A stretch of 64,000 nucleotides of DNA from Acidobacteriaceae bacterium (GTDB taxonomy: Bacteria; Acidobacteriota; Terriglobia; Terriglobales; Acidobacteriaceae), in the NCBI GenBank assembly GCA_003134655.1, contig PLBY01000085.1:10716-74715 (forward strand), read 5' to 3'. The first letter of the stretch is position 1. Each line of letters starts with the position of its first letter. The position numbers and the translations under genes were made by a program. The notes under the pieces were generated by a model. That model worked only from the letters and a program-made list of their open reading frames with translations. It was not told the origin of the DNA and did no database searches. Positions 1-11,273 of the stretch are shown piece after piece.

Positions 1-2
1 CC

Positions 3-1514
3 ATGGCCCGATCGAACCTCGAATTGCAGATCGCCCGCTCGCCCGTGCTTCGCTATGGTCTTGCAGTGCTTTCCGTCTCCGTGGCGCTCGGGGGCTCGCT
101 TCTCCTGGAGCGCTGCCACTTCCGCGACGTGGCAGATCCGCTGTTCTTGTTGGCCATTGTCGTAACCGTCTGGTATGCAGGGATCGGGCCAGCAATACTC
201 GCCGTTGTTCTCTCCGGCCTCGCCGACACCTATTTTTTCATCGAGCCGATTTACACTCTCTACATAACACGCGATGATCTGCCGCACTTTGTCATCTTCG
301 TACTATTTGCGTCGCTTCTTACCGGGTTCGCCGCCGTCCGGCGACGGGTCGAGCGAGATCTCGTTCAAGCCCGTGACGACCTCCAGATCGAAGTAGCGGA
401 GCGAACGCAGCAGGCTAGCCTGCTCAATTTGACACATGACCCGATCTTCGTCCGTGATATGAGCGATGTCATCACGTACTGGAATTGGGGGGCGCAGGAG
501 TTGTACGGATGGACCGACAAAGAGGCGATGGGAAGGCATTCACAGGAGTTGCTGCAAACGATTTTTCCAACGCCACTCAAGGACATCCAAGCGGAGTTGT
601 TGCGGACCAACCGTTGGGAGGGCGAGCTTAAGAAGACCAAGGCCGACGGAACGCAGGTGGTGGTATCAAGCCGATGGTCCTTGCGGCGCGACGAGCAGGA
701 ACGACCCGTCGCCATTCTGGAAACGAACAACAATATTACGGAACGGAAGCGCCGGGAAGAAGAAATTCAAGGCCTCAACCAGCAACTTGCAAAGCGCTCC
801 GCAGAGCTCGAATCCATCAACAAGGAACTGGAAGCGTTCGCTTATTCGATCTCGCATGACCTGCGTGCGCCCCTGCGCCACATGGCTGGATATACGGAGC
901 TGCTTCAAAAGAAGGCTTCTTCCGTTGTCGATGAAAAGAGCAACCACTATATGGCGATGATCCTGGACTCGGCCAAGCGCATGGGGAATCTGATTGACGA
1001 TCTCCTGGCTTTTTCGAGGATCGGGCGTGCCGAAACGCAGAAGACACGGTTTAACCTGACGCAGATCGTAGAAGAAGCTCTCAGTGAAGTTCGGGAAGGC
1101 ACAGAGGGACGCAACATTGCCTGGAAAATCGGCACGTTACCCGATTTTTATGGGGACCGTTCGATGCTGAGGCTCGTGTTGGTTAATCTTTTGTCGAACG
1201 CGATCAAATTCACACGCACGCGCCCACAGGCCGAAATCGAGATCGGATCAGCCAATGGAAACGGGGATGAATTGATAGTATTCGTTAGGGACAATGGAGT
1301 TGGTTTTGATATGAAGTATGTGAGCAAACTGTTCGGCGTGTTTCAGCGCTTGCACCAAGCTCATGAATTTGAAGGCACTGGCATCGGTCTAGCCACCGTT
1401 CAGCGCATAATACATCGTCACGGAGGGAAGGTTTGGGCCGAGGGCGTGGTTGATAGCGGCGCGACTTTCTATTTCTCGGCTCCGAGACCACAAGGACAAC
1501 TATGGAGGGCATAA
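3..1514 (+). CDS. Membrane sensor histidine kinase (DUF4118-PAS-HisKA-HATPase)
   Basis: A membrane-anchored histidine kinase of about 503 residues. Residues 15-115 carry several hydrophobic segments of the DUF4118/KdpD-like membrane type, followed by a short coiled coil. A PAS domain spans about 135-250, with the PAC-like end ETNNNITERKRREEE. HisKA holds the phospho-acceptor His285 in the motif SISHDLRAPLRHM. The C-terminal ATPase has an N box (NLLSNAIKF), DNGVGFD and GTGIGLA. It should phosphorylate the regulator that overlaps its 3' end by 13 bases. The input signal is unknown. The ATG at base 3 lies at the window edge, so a slightly longer N-terminus cannot be excluded. Confidence 0.9.
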   Translation: MARSNLELQIARSPVLRYGLAVLSVSVALGGSLLLERCHFRDVADPLFLLAIVVTVWYAGIGPAILAVVLSGLADTYFFIEPIYTLYITRDDLPHFVIFVLFASLLTGFAAVRRRVERDLVQARDDLQIEVAERTQQASLLNLTHDPIFVRDMSDVITYWNWGAQELYGWTDKEAMGRHSQELLQTIFPTPLKDIQAELLRTNRWEGELKKTKADGTQVVVSSRWSLRRDEQERPVAILETNNNITERKRREEEIQGLNQQLAKRSAELESINKELEAFAYSISHDLRAPLRHMAGYTELLQKKASSVVDEKSNHYMAMILDSAKRMGNLIDDLLAFSRIGRAETQKTRFNLTQIVEEALSEVREGTEGRNIAWKIGTLPDFYGDRSMLRLVLVNLLSNAIKFTRTRPQAEIEIGSANGNGDELIVFVRDNGVGFDMKYVSKLFGVFQRLHQAHEFEGTGIGLATVQRIIHRHGGKVWAEGVVDSGATFYFSAPRPQGQLWRA

Positions 1515-1960
1515 ACAAAATAGGGCGTATTTTGATGGTTGAAGACGATGCGAAAGACGTGGAGCTTACTCTGACGGCCCTTGAGGAATACAACCTCGCC
1601 AATGAGGTCATTGTTACTCGCGATGGCGAGCAAGCCCTGGATTACTTGTATTGCCGTGGGGAATACAAGGCGCGCTCCAGCGGCAACCCTGCAGTCATGC
1701 TGCTGGATCTGAAACTACCTAAGGTCGACGGGTTGGAGGTATTGAAGCAAATTAAGTCCGATGGGGAGCTGAGAATGATTCCTGTAGTTGTGCTCACCTC
1801 ATCGAAAGAGGAAAAGGACATGGTGGCAAGCTACAAACTCGGAGTGAACGCATACGTAGTAAAGCCGGTTGACTTTCATGAGTTTGTGAATGCCATCAAG
1901 GAACTGGGCGTTTTCTGGGCAATCATCAATGAGCCGCCGCCGGGAAGTGTGAGGAAGTGA
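1502..1960 (+). CDS. Single-domain response regulator (Rcp1/CheY-like)
   Basis: A stand-alone receiver domain of 152 residues with no output domain. The acidic pocket is VEDD (residues 13-16), the phospho-acceptor is Asp69 in LLDLKLP, the switch Thr is in VVLTSS and the conserved Lys is in VVKPVDF. The insert after the second strand (LYCRGEYKARS) is typical of Rcp1-type regulators paired with phytochrome-like kinases. It overlaps the kinase upstream by 13 bases and the hybrid kinase downstream by 4 bases (GTGA), so translation is probably coupled. Likely role: phosphorelay intermediate between the two kinases. Confidence 0.92.
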   Translation: MEGINKIGRILMVEDDAKDVELTLTALEEYNLANEVIVTRDGEQALDYLYCRGEYKARSSGNPAVMLLDLKLPKVDGLEVLKQIKSDGELRMIPVVVLTSSKEEKDMVASYKLGVNAYVVKPVDFHEFVNAIKELGVFWAIINEPPPGSVRK

Positions 1961-3885
1961 GCATCCGGCCCCCATTGCGGATCCTGTCGATCGAAGACGA
2001 TCCTAAGGACACGGAGCTGATTCGGGATCTGCTTGAAACAGAGGGCATAGTCTGCGAAGTAACGCGGGTCGATACTGAAGCTGCGCTGCTGGCTTCCATC
2101 GAGCAAGGCGGAATTGATCTGATTCTGTCGGATTACACCCTTCCCTCGTTCGACGGCATTTCCGCATTGAAGTTCGCAATGAAAGCCTGCCCGGACGTGC
2201 CGTTCATCTTTGTTTCCGGAACGCTCGGCGAAGAGGTGGCGATCGAAGCGCTCAAAATTGGCGCAACGGATTACGTTCTGAAGACGAGTCTATCGAGGCT
2301 TGCGCCGTCGGTGGTGCGTGCGCAGCGGGAAGCCACACAAAAGGCCGAACGTAGACGGGCCGAGGATGCGCTCCGCCAGAGCGAGGCGTACTTGGCGGAA
2401 GCTCAAAGGCTCAGTCATACGGGAAGCTTCGGCTGGTGGCCCTCCACCGGCGAGATCCTCTGGTCAGAGGAAACCTTTCGAATCTTCGAATACGACCAAG
2501 CGACAAAACCGAGCATAGAAGTTATCCTCCAACGGGTTCATCGGGAAGACGCGGCCTCGGTAAAAGAGACCGTTGAGCGTGCGTCGCAGGATGGAAAGGA
2601 CTTTGAGCATGAATATCGCTTGGTGATGCCGGAGAGTGGGGTCAAACATGTCCACGTTGTGGGGCATGCTGAAAGAGATGAGTCGGATGAGATCGAGTTT
2701 GTTGGAGCGGTGATGGACGTCACCGCAGCAAAGCAGGCGGAAGAAGCGTTGCGGCGGAGCGAGGGTTACTTAGCTGATGCTCAAAGGTTGACCGGTACAG
2801 GCAGCTGGGCATGGAACGTGGCCACTAGACAGGGTCTCTACTGGTCACAGGAGAATTACCGCCTGCTTGGCTTCGATCCGGAAGGGGGGATACCGTCAAA
2901 CGAAGCGTTTTATCAGCGCATTCATCCAGAGGATCGAGAGAGGGTACGCAGAGAGGTGTTTCTTGAAAGGCCGGACGAAGGCCCCCACTTTGACGTCGAT
3001 TTCCGAATCGTTCTTCCGGGCGGAGCGATTAAGTACGTTCACTCGACAGGTCACCCGGTTCGCAACATATCCGGCGATCTCCTGGAATACGTCGGTACAT
3101 CCATAGACGTGACCGAACGCAAGCAGGCGGATGAAGAGCGCGAGAGATTGCGCCAGGTACAGGCTGATCTTGCGCACTTAAGCCGGGTGACGACGATGGG
3201 CGAGTTGACGGCATCGCTAGCGCACGAGATCAGGCAGCCGATTTCCGCAGCAGTAACAAACGGTAAAACCTGCTTGCGATGGCTTAGTCGCGATGAGCCC
3301 GACGTGGCAGAGGCATGCGAAGCCGCATCGAGAATGGTCAAAGACGTAACGCGCGCGGCAGATATCATTAGCAGAATCAGCTCGCTGTTCAAGAAGGGCG
3401 CGCTGCAGCGGGAGTTGGTTGATGTAAATGAACTCATTCGAGAAATGATTGTCCTGCTGCGCAGCGAGGCCAGCCGCTATTCGATCTCAATTCGCACCGA
3501 GCTTGCTGAGGGTCTTCCCAAGGTCATGGCAGACCGTGTCCAACTACAGCAAGTTTTCATGAACCTCATGCTAAATGGCATCGATGCCATGAAGGAAAGC
3601 AGTGGCGGAAGTAAGCTTGCCATCAAGTCGAAAACTGACGACGGCCAACTGCTGATCTCGGTCAGCGATACCGGCGTGGGATTGCCGCCGGAGCAGGGGG
3701 ACCAGATCTTCAAGGCATTCTTTACGACCAAGGATAACGGGACTGGTATGGGGCTGCCCATCAGTCGGTCGATCATTGAGTCGCATGGCGGACGCTTGTG
3801 GGCCGCTTCCGCCTCCGGCCGCGGCGCAACGTTTCAATTCACCCTGCCCACCTCGGTCTTGACGCCGAGGCGAATCGCTTCCTAA
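1957..3885 (+). CDS. Hybrid sensor kinase: receiver-PAS-PAS-HisKA-HATPase
   Basis: A soluble 642-residue protein starting at GTG, overlapping the previous stop. Its N-terminal receiver domain has Asp59 in LILSDYTLP and EDDPKD at 13-18. Two PAS domains with similar sequence follow (about 145-265 and 270-395), both beginning LADAQRL-like and ending MDVT or IDVTERKQA. HisKA has His423 in SLAHEIRQPI, a FixL/DctB-like form. The ATPase contains NLMLNGIDAM, DTGVGLP and GTGMGLPISRS. No transmembrane segment is visible. A receiver ahead of PAS domains suggests it is controlled by phosphate from the upstream kinase or regulator. No DNA-binding output is encoded nearby. Confidence 0.9.
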   Translation: MSIRPPLRILSIEDDPKDTELIRDLLETEGIVCEVTRVDTEAALLASIEQGGIDLILSDYTLPSFDGISALKFAMKACPDVPFIFVSGTLGEEVAIEALKIGATDYVLKTSLSRLAPSVVRAQREATQKAERRRAEDALRQSEAYLAEAQRLSHTGSFGWWPSTGEILWSEETFRIFEYDQATKPSIEVILQRVHREDAASVKETVERASQDGKDFEHEYRLVMPESGVKHVHVVGHAERDESDEIEFVGAVMDVTAAKQAEEALRRSEGYLADAQRLTGTGSWAWNVATRQGLYWSQENYRLLGFDPEGGIPSNEAFYQRIHPEDRERVRREVFLERPDEGPHFDVDFRIVLPGGAIKYVHSTGHPVRNISGDLLEYVGTSIDVTERKQADEERERLRQVQADLAHLSRVTTMGELTASLAHEIRQPISAAVTNGKTCLRWLSRDEPDVAEACEAASRMVKDVTRAADIISRISSLFKKGALQRELVDVNELIREMIVLLRSEASRYSISIRTELAEGLPKVMADRVQLQQVFMNLMLNGIDAMKESSGGSKLAIKSKTDDGQLLISVSDTGVGLPPEQGDQIFKAFFTTKDNGTGMGLPISRSIIESHGGRLWAASASGRGATFQFTLPTSVLTPRRIAS

Positions 3886-4286
3886 CAACATGATGTGCCG
3901 CGGGGTCTTGAACGCACTGCCTCCGCCTAGTCCCAATTGTGAGCATGTTTTTATTGGCGGACACGTTGTACTCCTGAATCGCAGGACGTTTGTGGTAGTA
4001 GATGTTTTCCATCTGGGGTTGTAGCCAGTCTTGCTCTTCCCGAATCGGCCGGCGGTCGGAACGTGAATTCATCCGGTGCAAAAAAAACGCGCCAATCTCG
4101 CCGCGGCGGACGCTTCCGACCGATTCTGGTCGGATCACGTGCTACCGGTTTCCCTCTTCGTTTTTGGGGCTTTTCTCGATTCCGGTGCTTCCGTCCCAAG
4201 ATCGCCAGAGCTCCCAGTTTTCAGAATCTTTGGTTCAAAACTAGCGGTACAAGGACGGTACAACGAAAACCTGCTCCTTAACGTTC
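3886..4286. other. Non-coding stretch, no gene recognised
   Basis: About 400 bases between the hybrid kinase and the integrase relic. Open frames here are short and resemble no known protein. No terminator is obvious after the kinase stop. The stretch probably belongs to the same decayed island as the integrase fragment. Confidence 0.5.
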
Positions 4287-4412
4287 TTACCTGTTATCTA
4301 CAGGGCATCTACGATGTTTCCGCTTGCCATCAGCTCCTGCCTCTCGCCATCTAAATTCCCAAACATCGGGACCGTGCGAACGTGTGGACCGCGTGATACT
4401 TCCGTTTTGCAT
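4287..4412 (-). pseudogene. Truncated tyrosine recombinase (integrase) N-terminus
   Basis: A 41-codon open frame starts at ATG 4412 behind a good ribosome site (AAAGGAGACGC). The text GPDVWEFRWREAGADGKRKHRR strongly resembles the N-terminal SAM-like, DNA-binding start of phage-type tyrosine recombinases common in soil bacteria (the VWEFRWRE-x-GKRKHRR pattern). The frame then stops, and no catalytic R-H-R-Y domain is found in any frame nearby. The preserved start and ribosome site with the rest missing indicate a truncated integrase. tRNA remnants lie downstream, consistent with a former tRNA-targeted integrative element. Family assignment comes from remembered motif resemblance. Confidence 0.6.
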
Positions 4413-5137
4413 AGCGTCTCCTTTGATACTCTTGTTTTGGTCAACCATGCCTTCTTGGTTGGACTGCCATTGTGCCAAAGGGAGTAGAGCCGGAGGTGCC
4501 GGCTTGTAGAGATGACCTGAAACGGCGGTGGCGTGTGTGCGCCGGTACGCTTCACATGCTGTTGAACTCAGCTGCTCTCTGGTGATTTCCGCGCGGGTAC
4601 AAACAAGTACAGCCACGCGGTTCATGTGAGGACGACGTGAGGCTGATCCGACAGGCTACCGCTTTGCTGCGGCGATGTCCCAGTGTTTGCGCCTGCTCCG
4701 CAAGACAAGCGATGGCGCGAACAGTCATTGCAAGGCAAGCCGACTTCTCCATCGGCTTGCGCAACTCGCACGACAAGAACATGCGTCTGGCATGACCCGT
4801 GGATATCGCGTGTTCGTGCGGTCGAAAATGGCGTTTGCAGGGAGTTCATACCACTGCTCGCGAAACACTCAAAGTCGTTCTCGCTCATCGAGTGCATTTC
4901 GGTAGGCTTCGATCGAACATCGGAACTTCGAGCCGATGCGAAAGCAAGTGGGAGCATGAGAGAGAAGGGAATTGACGGCCGTCACCGCCAAGGTAGACGA
5001 CTTCCGGATTGCCGACCAACCGCCCAGAATCGTCGGCATCCTCTGCAATGGGCTGCGTCGGCTATAATTTGCGCGCGCGCATGGCCCTTGCGGTGCTGGT
5101 TGGTCACGCAATCGTCAAGCATTTATCAGGAGCAATC
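4413..5137. other. Gene-poor stretch upstream of the dioxygenase
   Basis: About 725 bases with no convincing gene. Several overlapping frames up to 184 codons exist on both strands, but none has recognisable motifs. A perfect TATAAT lies at 5063-5068, about 70 bases before the dioxygenase start, and may be its -10 element. No good -35 is visible at the right spacing. Confidence 0.45.
5063..5068 (+). promoter_or_regulatory. Possible -10 element for the dioxygenase gene
   Basis: Perfect TATAAT hexamer in an otherwise GC-rich stretch, about 70 bases upstream of the ATG at 5138. The region 17 bases upstream has only a weak match to a -35 box, so this is a tentative promoter. Confidence 0.35.
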
Positions 5138-5881
5138 ATGGGTCAAGATAGTTTTATTCCGGGTGCAACCAATGCCAGGTCGCGAAGCGACCTCGTCGAG
5201 CGCGGGTTCAGTCGTCAGCCGCTCAGGGTCGATGTAGACATAGCGCGCTCGCTGGAAGCGTTATCCCATGCCGCCTGGTCCGTTCCAAGGGACAAATACT
5301 ACGATGGGGGCGACAGGTATCGTTCCTTAAATCGTGTCAGGGCCGAGGTTGTTGAGGGCGGTGTAAAGGTTTGGCTGAGCGAAGAGAGCACGCCCTATGT
5401 GCAGCTGAAAAAATACAACACGACAATCGGCGGCCAGCCGCGAGAGTACGCTCCGCTGCCCCCGGCGATCGCCGGTTCCATAGGCGTTCGCAAGATGATT
5501 GCTCACCACCTGTATTACCTACCGCTGTCGATGGTGGGTACGAAGTATTTGGTCAACGTTCATCTAATAAGGTTCACGGCTGCGCGTGGCCGGCCGTGCG
5601 ACACGAGTCCACCGGGCTTACATAAAGACGGGGAAAAGTACATTGCCACGCATCTAGTGGGCCGCTGCGGCGCTCAGGGTGGCGAAGTCGTCATAACCGA
5701 CAATGACAAGCAGGAAATGGATCGCTTCACGATGCGCGAATCGGGTGAGTGTTACGTCTTCGACGATGATCGCATCTGGCATATGTTGACGCCGGTGGCC
5801 GTAATGGAAGGCAACCAGTACGCCTACCGTGACACGCTGGCATTCGATATGCTGCCAGAGGGCTGGGAACCCGTGAAGTGA
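5138..5881 (+). CDS. 2-oxoglutarate/Fe(II) dioxygenase (PF10014-like)
   Basis: A 247-residue cytosolic protein. The ATG at 5138 is chosen because AGGAG precedes it by six bases; the frame is open further upstream but without a ribosome site. The pattern VNVHLIRF, then PPGLHKDGEKYIATHLVGR, then GGEVVI, then DDDRIWHMLTPV is that of the 2OG-Fe dioxygenase family of bacterial amino-acid hydroxylases (isoleucine 4-hydroxylase type). The iron ligands would be the His and Asp of HKDG and the His of IWHML. A free amino acid is the likely substrate class, by family resemblance only. The stop codon lies one base from a tRNA-Ser remnant, so it looks like island cargo. Confidence 0.8.
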   Translation: MGQDSFIPGATNARSRSDLVERGFSRQPLRVDVDIARSLEALSHAAWSVPRDKYYDGGDRYRSLNRVRAEVVEGGVKVWLSEESTPYVQLKKYNTTIGGQPREYAPLPPAIAGSIGVRKMIAHHLYYLPLSMVGTKYLVNVHLIRFTAARGRPCDTSPPGLHKDGEKYIATHLVGRCGAQGGEVVITDNDKQEMDRFTMRESGECYVFDDDRIWHMLTPVAVMEGNQYAYRDTLAFDMLPEGWEPVK

Positions 5882-5882
5882 T

Positions 5883-5945
5883 CGGAGACGGAGGGATTCG
5901 AACCCCGGCACAGGTGTTGACCCGTACAACGGTCTAGCAAATTCA
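5883..5945 (-). pseudogene. tRNA-Ser(GCT) remnant, 3' half
   Basis: Read on the minus strand, this has a class II variable arm (CGGGT/ACCTG), a T loop TTCGAAT and an acceptor-like 3' end GTCTCCG. The anticodon loop reads TTGCTAG (GCT, Ser). The 5' side of the anticodon stem does not pair and no matching 5' acceptor strand occurs upstream, so only the half from the anticodon loop to the 3' end is tRNA-like. CCA is not encoded. A 3' half-tRNA is the usual scar of an integrative element using a tRNA gene as its att site. Confidence 0.6.
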
Positions 5946-6173
5946 GCTTGTCCTCTACCGGCATCAGATCACTTTCGGTTTAGCCGACAACCCGGCGGTT
6001 ATCGTGTAATAGCTCGAATCGGAACGCCGGATGCGGCCAGTCTCACTGCTCCCGCTTCCACGGGAAGTGTTCGACGCGCTCGCGTTAGAGCCTCACTCAG
6101 CTAGAGCCTCATTCGTTGACTGGCGTCAGCCGCGTCCTTAAGATGAAGCGACGCGAAAGCCAGGCATCTTCAA

Positions 6174-8501
<2,328 letters not shown>

Positions 8502-8561
8502 CTCGGTTGATGCGAAATGTGAAGCGAATATTTCCCGGGCCTCGCTCGGGTGGTGAGACAC

Positions 8562-8815
8562 TCATCTGAGCAGGTCGGGCGTCTTCACGTGCTCGGGGCG
8601 GAAACCGATCCCCACGATGTGCCCGCGAATCCGGCTCAGGAATTTCGACCTGAGTATCAGCCGCTGCGGCGCGGGTTATGGATGCGGCTGCCTAGAACGA
8701 CGACATCGACTCCCGCCCGCGCAAGCAGGAACCCCAGCATCATCCCGGCTGGACCGCCGCCCGCAATGCAGCACCGGACCTGTAGTTTCTCTGCCGAAGG
8801 AGATGTTGTGTCCAT
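8562..8815 (-). pseudogene. FAD-dependent monooxygenase, internally deleted
   Basis: ATG 8815 opens a frame with the FAD-binding dinucleotide fold (residues 14-42: VRCCIAGGGPAGMMLGF then LARAGVDVVVL), which then runs to a stop near 8660. In another frame directly downstream lies FLSRIRGHIVGIGFRPEHVK, resembling the C-terminal end of the same UbiH/PHBH-type oxidoreductases, ending at TGA 8562. The substrate-binding middle, roughly 1 kb in an intact gene, is absent. This is a gene collapsed by internal deletion, with both ends still recognisable. Family assignment rests on the GxGxxG-type fold and remembered terminal motifs. Confidence 0.65.
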
Positions 8816-9032
8816 TCTGATCCTGGTAAAGTCAAACGAAGCACTGTATTTTCACAACTGTCGTGTGCTAACAGAAGGCATCCAGGAAATGATCCTGTAG
8901 TTGCACCGGGGGGGTGCTCAGCTAGAGTCGTTAGATTGCGGGCGGATGACGGGCCACCCTGAAGTAATGGGTCAGTTTCCAGTTGGCCGACGACCCGCCC
9001 AAGACTGGACCTGTCGCCTTCCCAACTAAAGC

Positions 9033-9452
9033 TTAGCTTGTCTTCGCTGAGAGCCACGCCGCCGCAGTCAAACACACTGTAATCAGGGTTGAGAAAACGA
9101 TGGGGGTGGTGAAGGCGTATCTCCAGCTCAAAGCTGTGACTGCTACAAAGCAAATGGCGAGCGCCCACGCAATGCTTCGCGCGCCTGCCAAAGTCTCTGC
9201 CGGAAGTCCGCCCAGCAGCCACGCTAATACCGCCGCGAACAGAAGAAACACGGAGAAAAAAAGCCCGAACGCGCTGAAGAAGTCCCAATAAGTCCGGGTA
9301 AACCCTTGCGCGTCGAAGTGGACGGAGCGCATTAACCCAAGAACCGCGTCCGCTCCCCACCCCGGATTATTCTGGCGAAACCCAAACGTATGTCCGGCGG
9401 CAAAAAGCAGCAGAAGAACAGAAGAGATTCGATAAAGGATTGGCGCTTTCAC
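9033..9452 (-). CDS. Small integral membrane protein, unknown function
   Basis: A 139-residue protein with four predicted membrane helices: residues 7-25, about 60-82, 90-110 and 115-135. The opening MKAPILYRISSVLLLLFAAGHTFGF is familiar from conserved uncharacterised acidobacterial membrane proteins. No catalytic motif is visible. Neighbours are a pseudogene and an empty stretch, so context does not help with function. Confidence 0.72.
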   Translation of the reverse strand: MKAPILYRISSVLLLLFAAGHTFGFRQNNPGWGADAVLGLMRSVHFDAQGFTRTYWDFFSAFGLFFSVFLLFAAVLAWLLGGLPAETLAGARSIAWALAICFVAVTALSWRYAFTTPIVFSTLITVCLTAAAWLSAKTS

Positions 9453-10039
9453 GTACTCCCTCCCGAACGTTTGCCGCGGCAGTTTACCACATCAATCAAG
9501 CTGGTCTGGCGCTTGCTGCCGTTTCGGGTGGTTTACGGGCAAACAGGAAGTTATTCTGGCAGACTCCGATTCGCGCGATTACTTCCGGACCGTCGACAAT
9601 ACGTTCGCAATCCTGTTGGCAGTTTGTCCGTCATTTGATACCTGTCACATATTGCTCTCGTTGTAGCGCGTAAGAAACCCGCAGAAGAAATATTTGTCGT
9701 CCCACGCCCATGTCCTTAAGTATGGATTTTACGGCGCAGGTTTCGCCACCTAGCAGATGACTGGCAGGGGAATAAGAGAGCCGATTCTAGTGAAGAATAA
9801 CGCATGTCTCTCCGTCACGACGCAATGTCGTATTTCGCAGCCAGAAATTCCGCAGAGACTTGGGCAGCGCGGCGGTCAGTTCCTGCCATGTCAGCGATTG
9901 CAGCCGGCAGCGCAGAACGCAGCTTCTGACCGCCCGCATTACCAAATACCAGTTCTCGATCAGGTCCGGACGCCGTGCATCGCACAAACGCAGAACGATC
10001 CGCCGGTCGCATGGGCGGCGAGCACGCCGCGAATCAACT
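9453..10039. other. Gene-poor stretch
   Basis: No recognisable gene. A minus-strand frame (9787-10242) is open for 151 codons but has no ribosome site or known motif and overlaps a plus-strand remnant and a hairpin. It is treated as fortuitous. Confidence 0.4.
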
Positions 10040-10150
10040 GGCAACGACAATATCGTATTCACCAAGAAGATCGAGTACACGGATTTTCCGCTGGATGAAA
10101 TCACCTTGTACTTCGCCAACAACGTCATCCTCTTGCCAAGCGAGTACTGA
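10040..10150 (+). pseudogene. Possible C-terminal gene remnant
   Basis: The frame ending at TGA 10150 reads like real protein for its last 37 residues (NDNIVFTKKIEYTDFPLD, then EITLYFANNVILLPSEY), while the same frame upstream is Arg/Ser-rich and unlike protein. A hairpin followed by TTTT lies 15 bases beyond the stop. Together they look like the tail of a lost gene with its terminator. No family recognised. Confidence 0.3.
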
Positions 10151-10164
10151 CCAGCGCTTCTAGG

Positions 10165-10196
10165 CCCGCGCTGGCGTCCGCGCTGGCGCGGGTTTT
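10165..10196 (+). terminator. Possible Rho-independent terminator
   Basis: Seven-base GC stem CCCGCGC (10165-10171) pairs with GCGCGGG (10186-10192), followed by TTTT at 10193-10196. It lies just after the remnant frame ending at 10150. The T run is short and the loop is long. Confidence 0.4.
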
Positions 10197-10333
10197 CACC
10201 AAAAACTCCCATTGTGCCGTTTACAGTTGCCGTTCCATTCATGTAACGATGATGTAACGATAAGCGGTTCCTACTGCTCCCACCAGCGTCTTAGAGGTAC
10301 ATACAGCACCACCTGCGCCCTCTAAGTTCTTGT

Positions 10334-10386
10334 AAAGCCGTCAGGGCGTCGCCCTTTCACGGCGGTGACTCGCTTGAATCCGCTGA
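10334..10386 (+). pseudogene. tRNA-Glu(TTC) remnant
   Basis: A perfect anticodon arm is visible: stem TCGCC/GGCGG around the loop CTTTCAC (anticodon TTC at 10356-10358), preceded by AGCCGTCAGGGCG (D-arm-like) and followed by TGAC and a degenerate T arm (CTTGAATCC). No acceptor stem can be formed. The central part closely resembles bacterial tRNA-Glu; the flanks have decayed or been exchanged. Confidence 0.5.
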
Positions 10387-10749
10387 CGTCGTTAAGGTCT
10401 AAGAAGGTGTGCCGCAGAATGTGCCGTACGCTTCGAGCCGGTATGCGCCAATATGGGCTTGTTCGATACTTCGACAACGTGCTTCCGTGCGGGCTAGGGT
10501 GTGGGCAAGTGATTGATTCGGAAGTGTGATCGCACCCGCTGAGCCAATGGGTGTGCGCTAACTCTTAATCAGTCAGCCCGCTCCACAACGATCACACATT
10601 CTGCAAACAAAACGCTCAGGCTTTCCCATCAACACTGCAATCTTTGATAGCCCCTTCTGACAAGGTCTGCTTTCACCTAACTCGAAAAATCTCGATTTTC
10701 ACTTCCTCAGATAGAGATAGTCGGCGGACTCAAACGCAGGGAGGTAATC
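10387..10749. other. Non-coding stretch with a 9-bp inverted repeat
   Basis: No gene found. GTGTGATCG at 10524-10532 is repeated inverted as CGATCACAC at 10589-10597. This could be a regulatory site or the footprint of a mobile element; nothing else supports either reading. Confidence 0.35.
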
Positions 10750-11004
10750 ATGGCAGCAGTCCATCCAATCGAAGTGTTGGACAAAAGGCTTCGCGATCTG
10801 TTGGAACTGTACGAGTCCGAGCTTTCGGACGCAGTCGATGACGTGACCGAGAAGTTCTCGTGGAAAATCGAGCGATTGATCGAGCAGTTCGGTGCAGAGG
10901 AACTCGAAATCAACCTCAAATATTACCCAATCACCGTCCTGCCCAAGAACTTGCACCAAGCCTTCGGCCCTGTCTCAGCCCTCATGTGGCAGGACGAGGA
11001 GTAG
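10750..11004 (+). CDS. Small acidic protein, unknown function
   Basis: An 84-residue acidic protein with a strong ribosome site (GGGAGGTAATC before the ATG). The first 60 residues are predicted helical with Leu/Glu heptad-like spacing (DKRLRDLLELYESEL, then VTEKFSWKIERLIEQF). No signal peptide or known domain is seen. The good ribosome site and protein-like composition argue that it is expressed. It lies between tRNA remnants and may be island cargo. Confidence 0.6.
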   Translation: MAAVHPIEVLDKRLRDLLELYESELSDAVDDVTEKFSWKIERLIEQFGAEELEINLKYYPITVLPKNLHQAFGPVSALMWQDEE

Positions 11005-11273
11005 GGGGCATGACGCCAAAGGGGGCGGAGGAATCGCTAAAGCAAGAACGCGGGGACACCAGCCGACAGGTTCCTGAGGATTCAGTGTTGTAGCTCTTCA
11101 TCGGGGATACGCCAGAGCAATCCACGGTGGTAATCCGTCAGCCAGATCGACTCGTGGCACCAAAGAATCCTGATCCACACCCGATCCACAACTCTCAGAA
11201 TTCGGCGTAGTTTTCAGGGACTTGGGCGGTCTTCATAAGTCTGTAAGTCCCTGATATTCTTAATGCCGTCGCA

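Noticed and set aside
4622..4957. 111-codon minus-strand frame and overlapping plus frames upstream of the dioxygenase
   Set aside because: Composition is not protein-like, no ribosome site, no recognisable domain; treated as chance open frames in a decayed region.
5883..5965. Complete tRNA-Ser or tmRNA
   Set aside because: No 5' acceptor strand pairs with the 3' end and the anticodon stem is unpaired on one side; the variable arm and anticodon loop exclude tmRNA.
8935..9015. Possible insertion-sequence end (GGGTCAGTTTCCAGTTGG text)
   Set aside because: It recalls the ends of some transposons, but no partner repeat or transposase is found nearby, so it is not reported as a feature.
9787..10242. 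151-codon minus-strand frame as a gene
   Set aside because: No ribosome site, no protein-like motif, and it overlaps a plus-strand remnant followed by a terminator-like hairpin.
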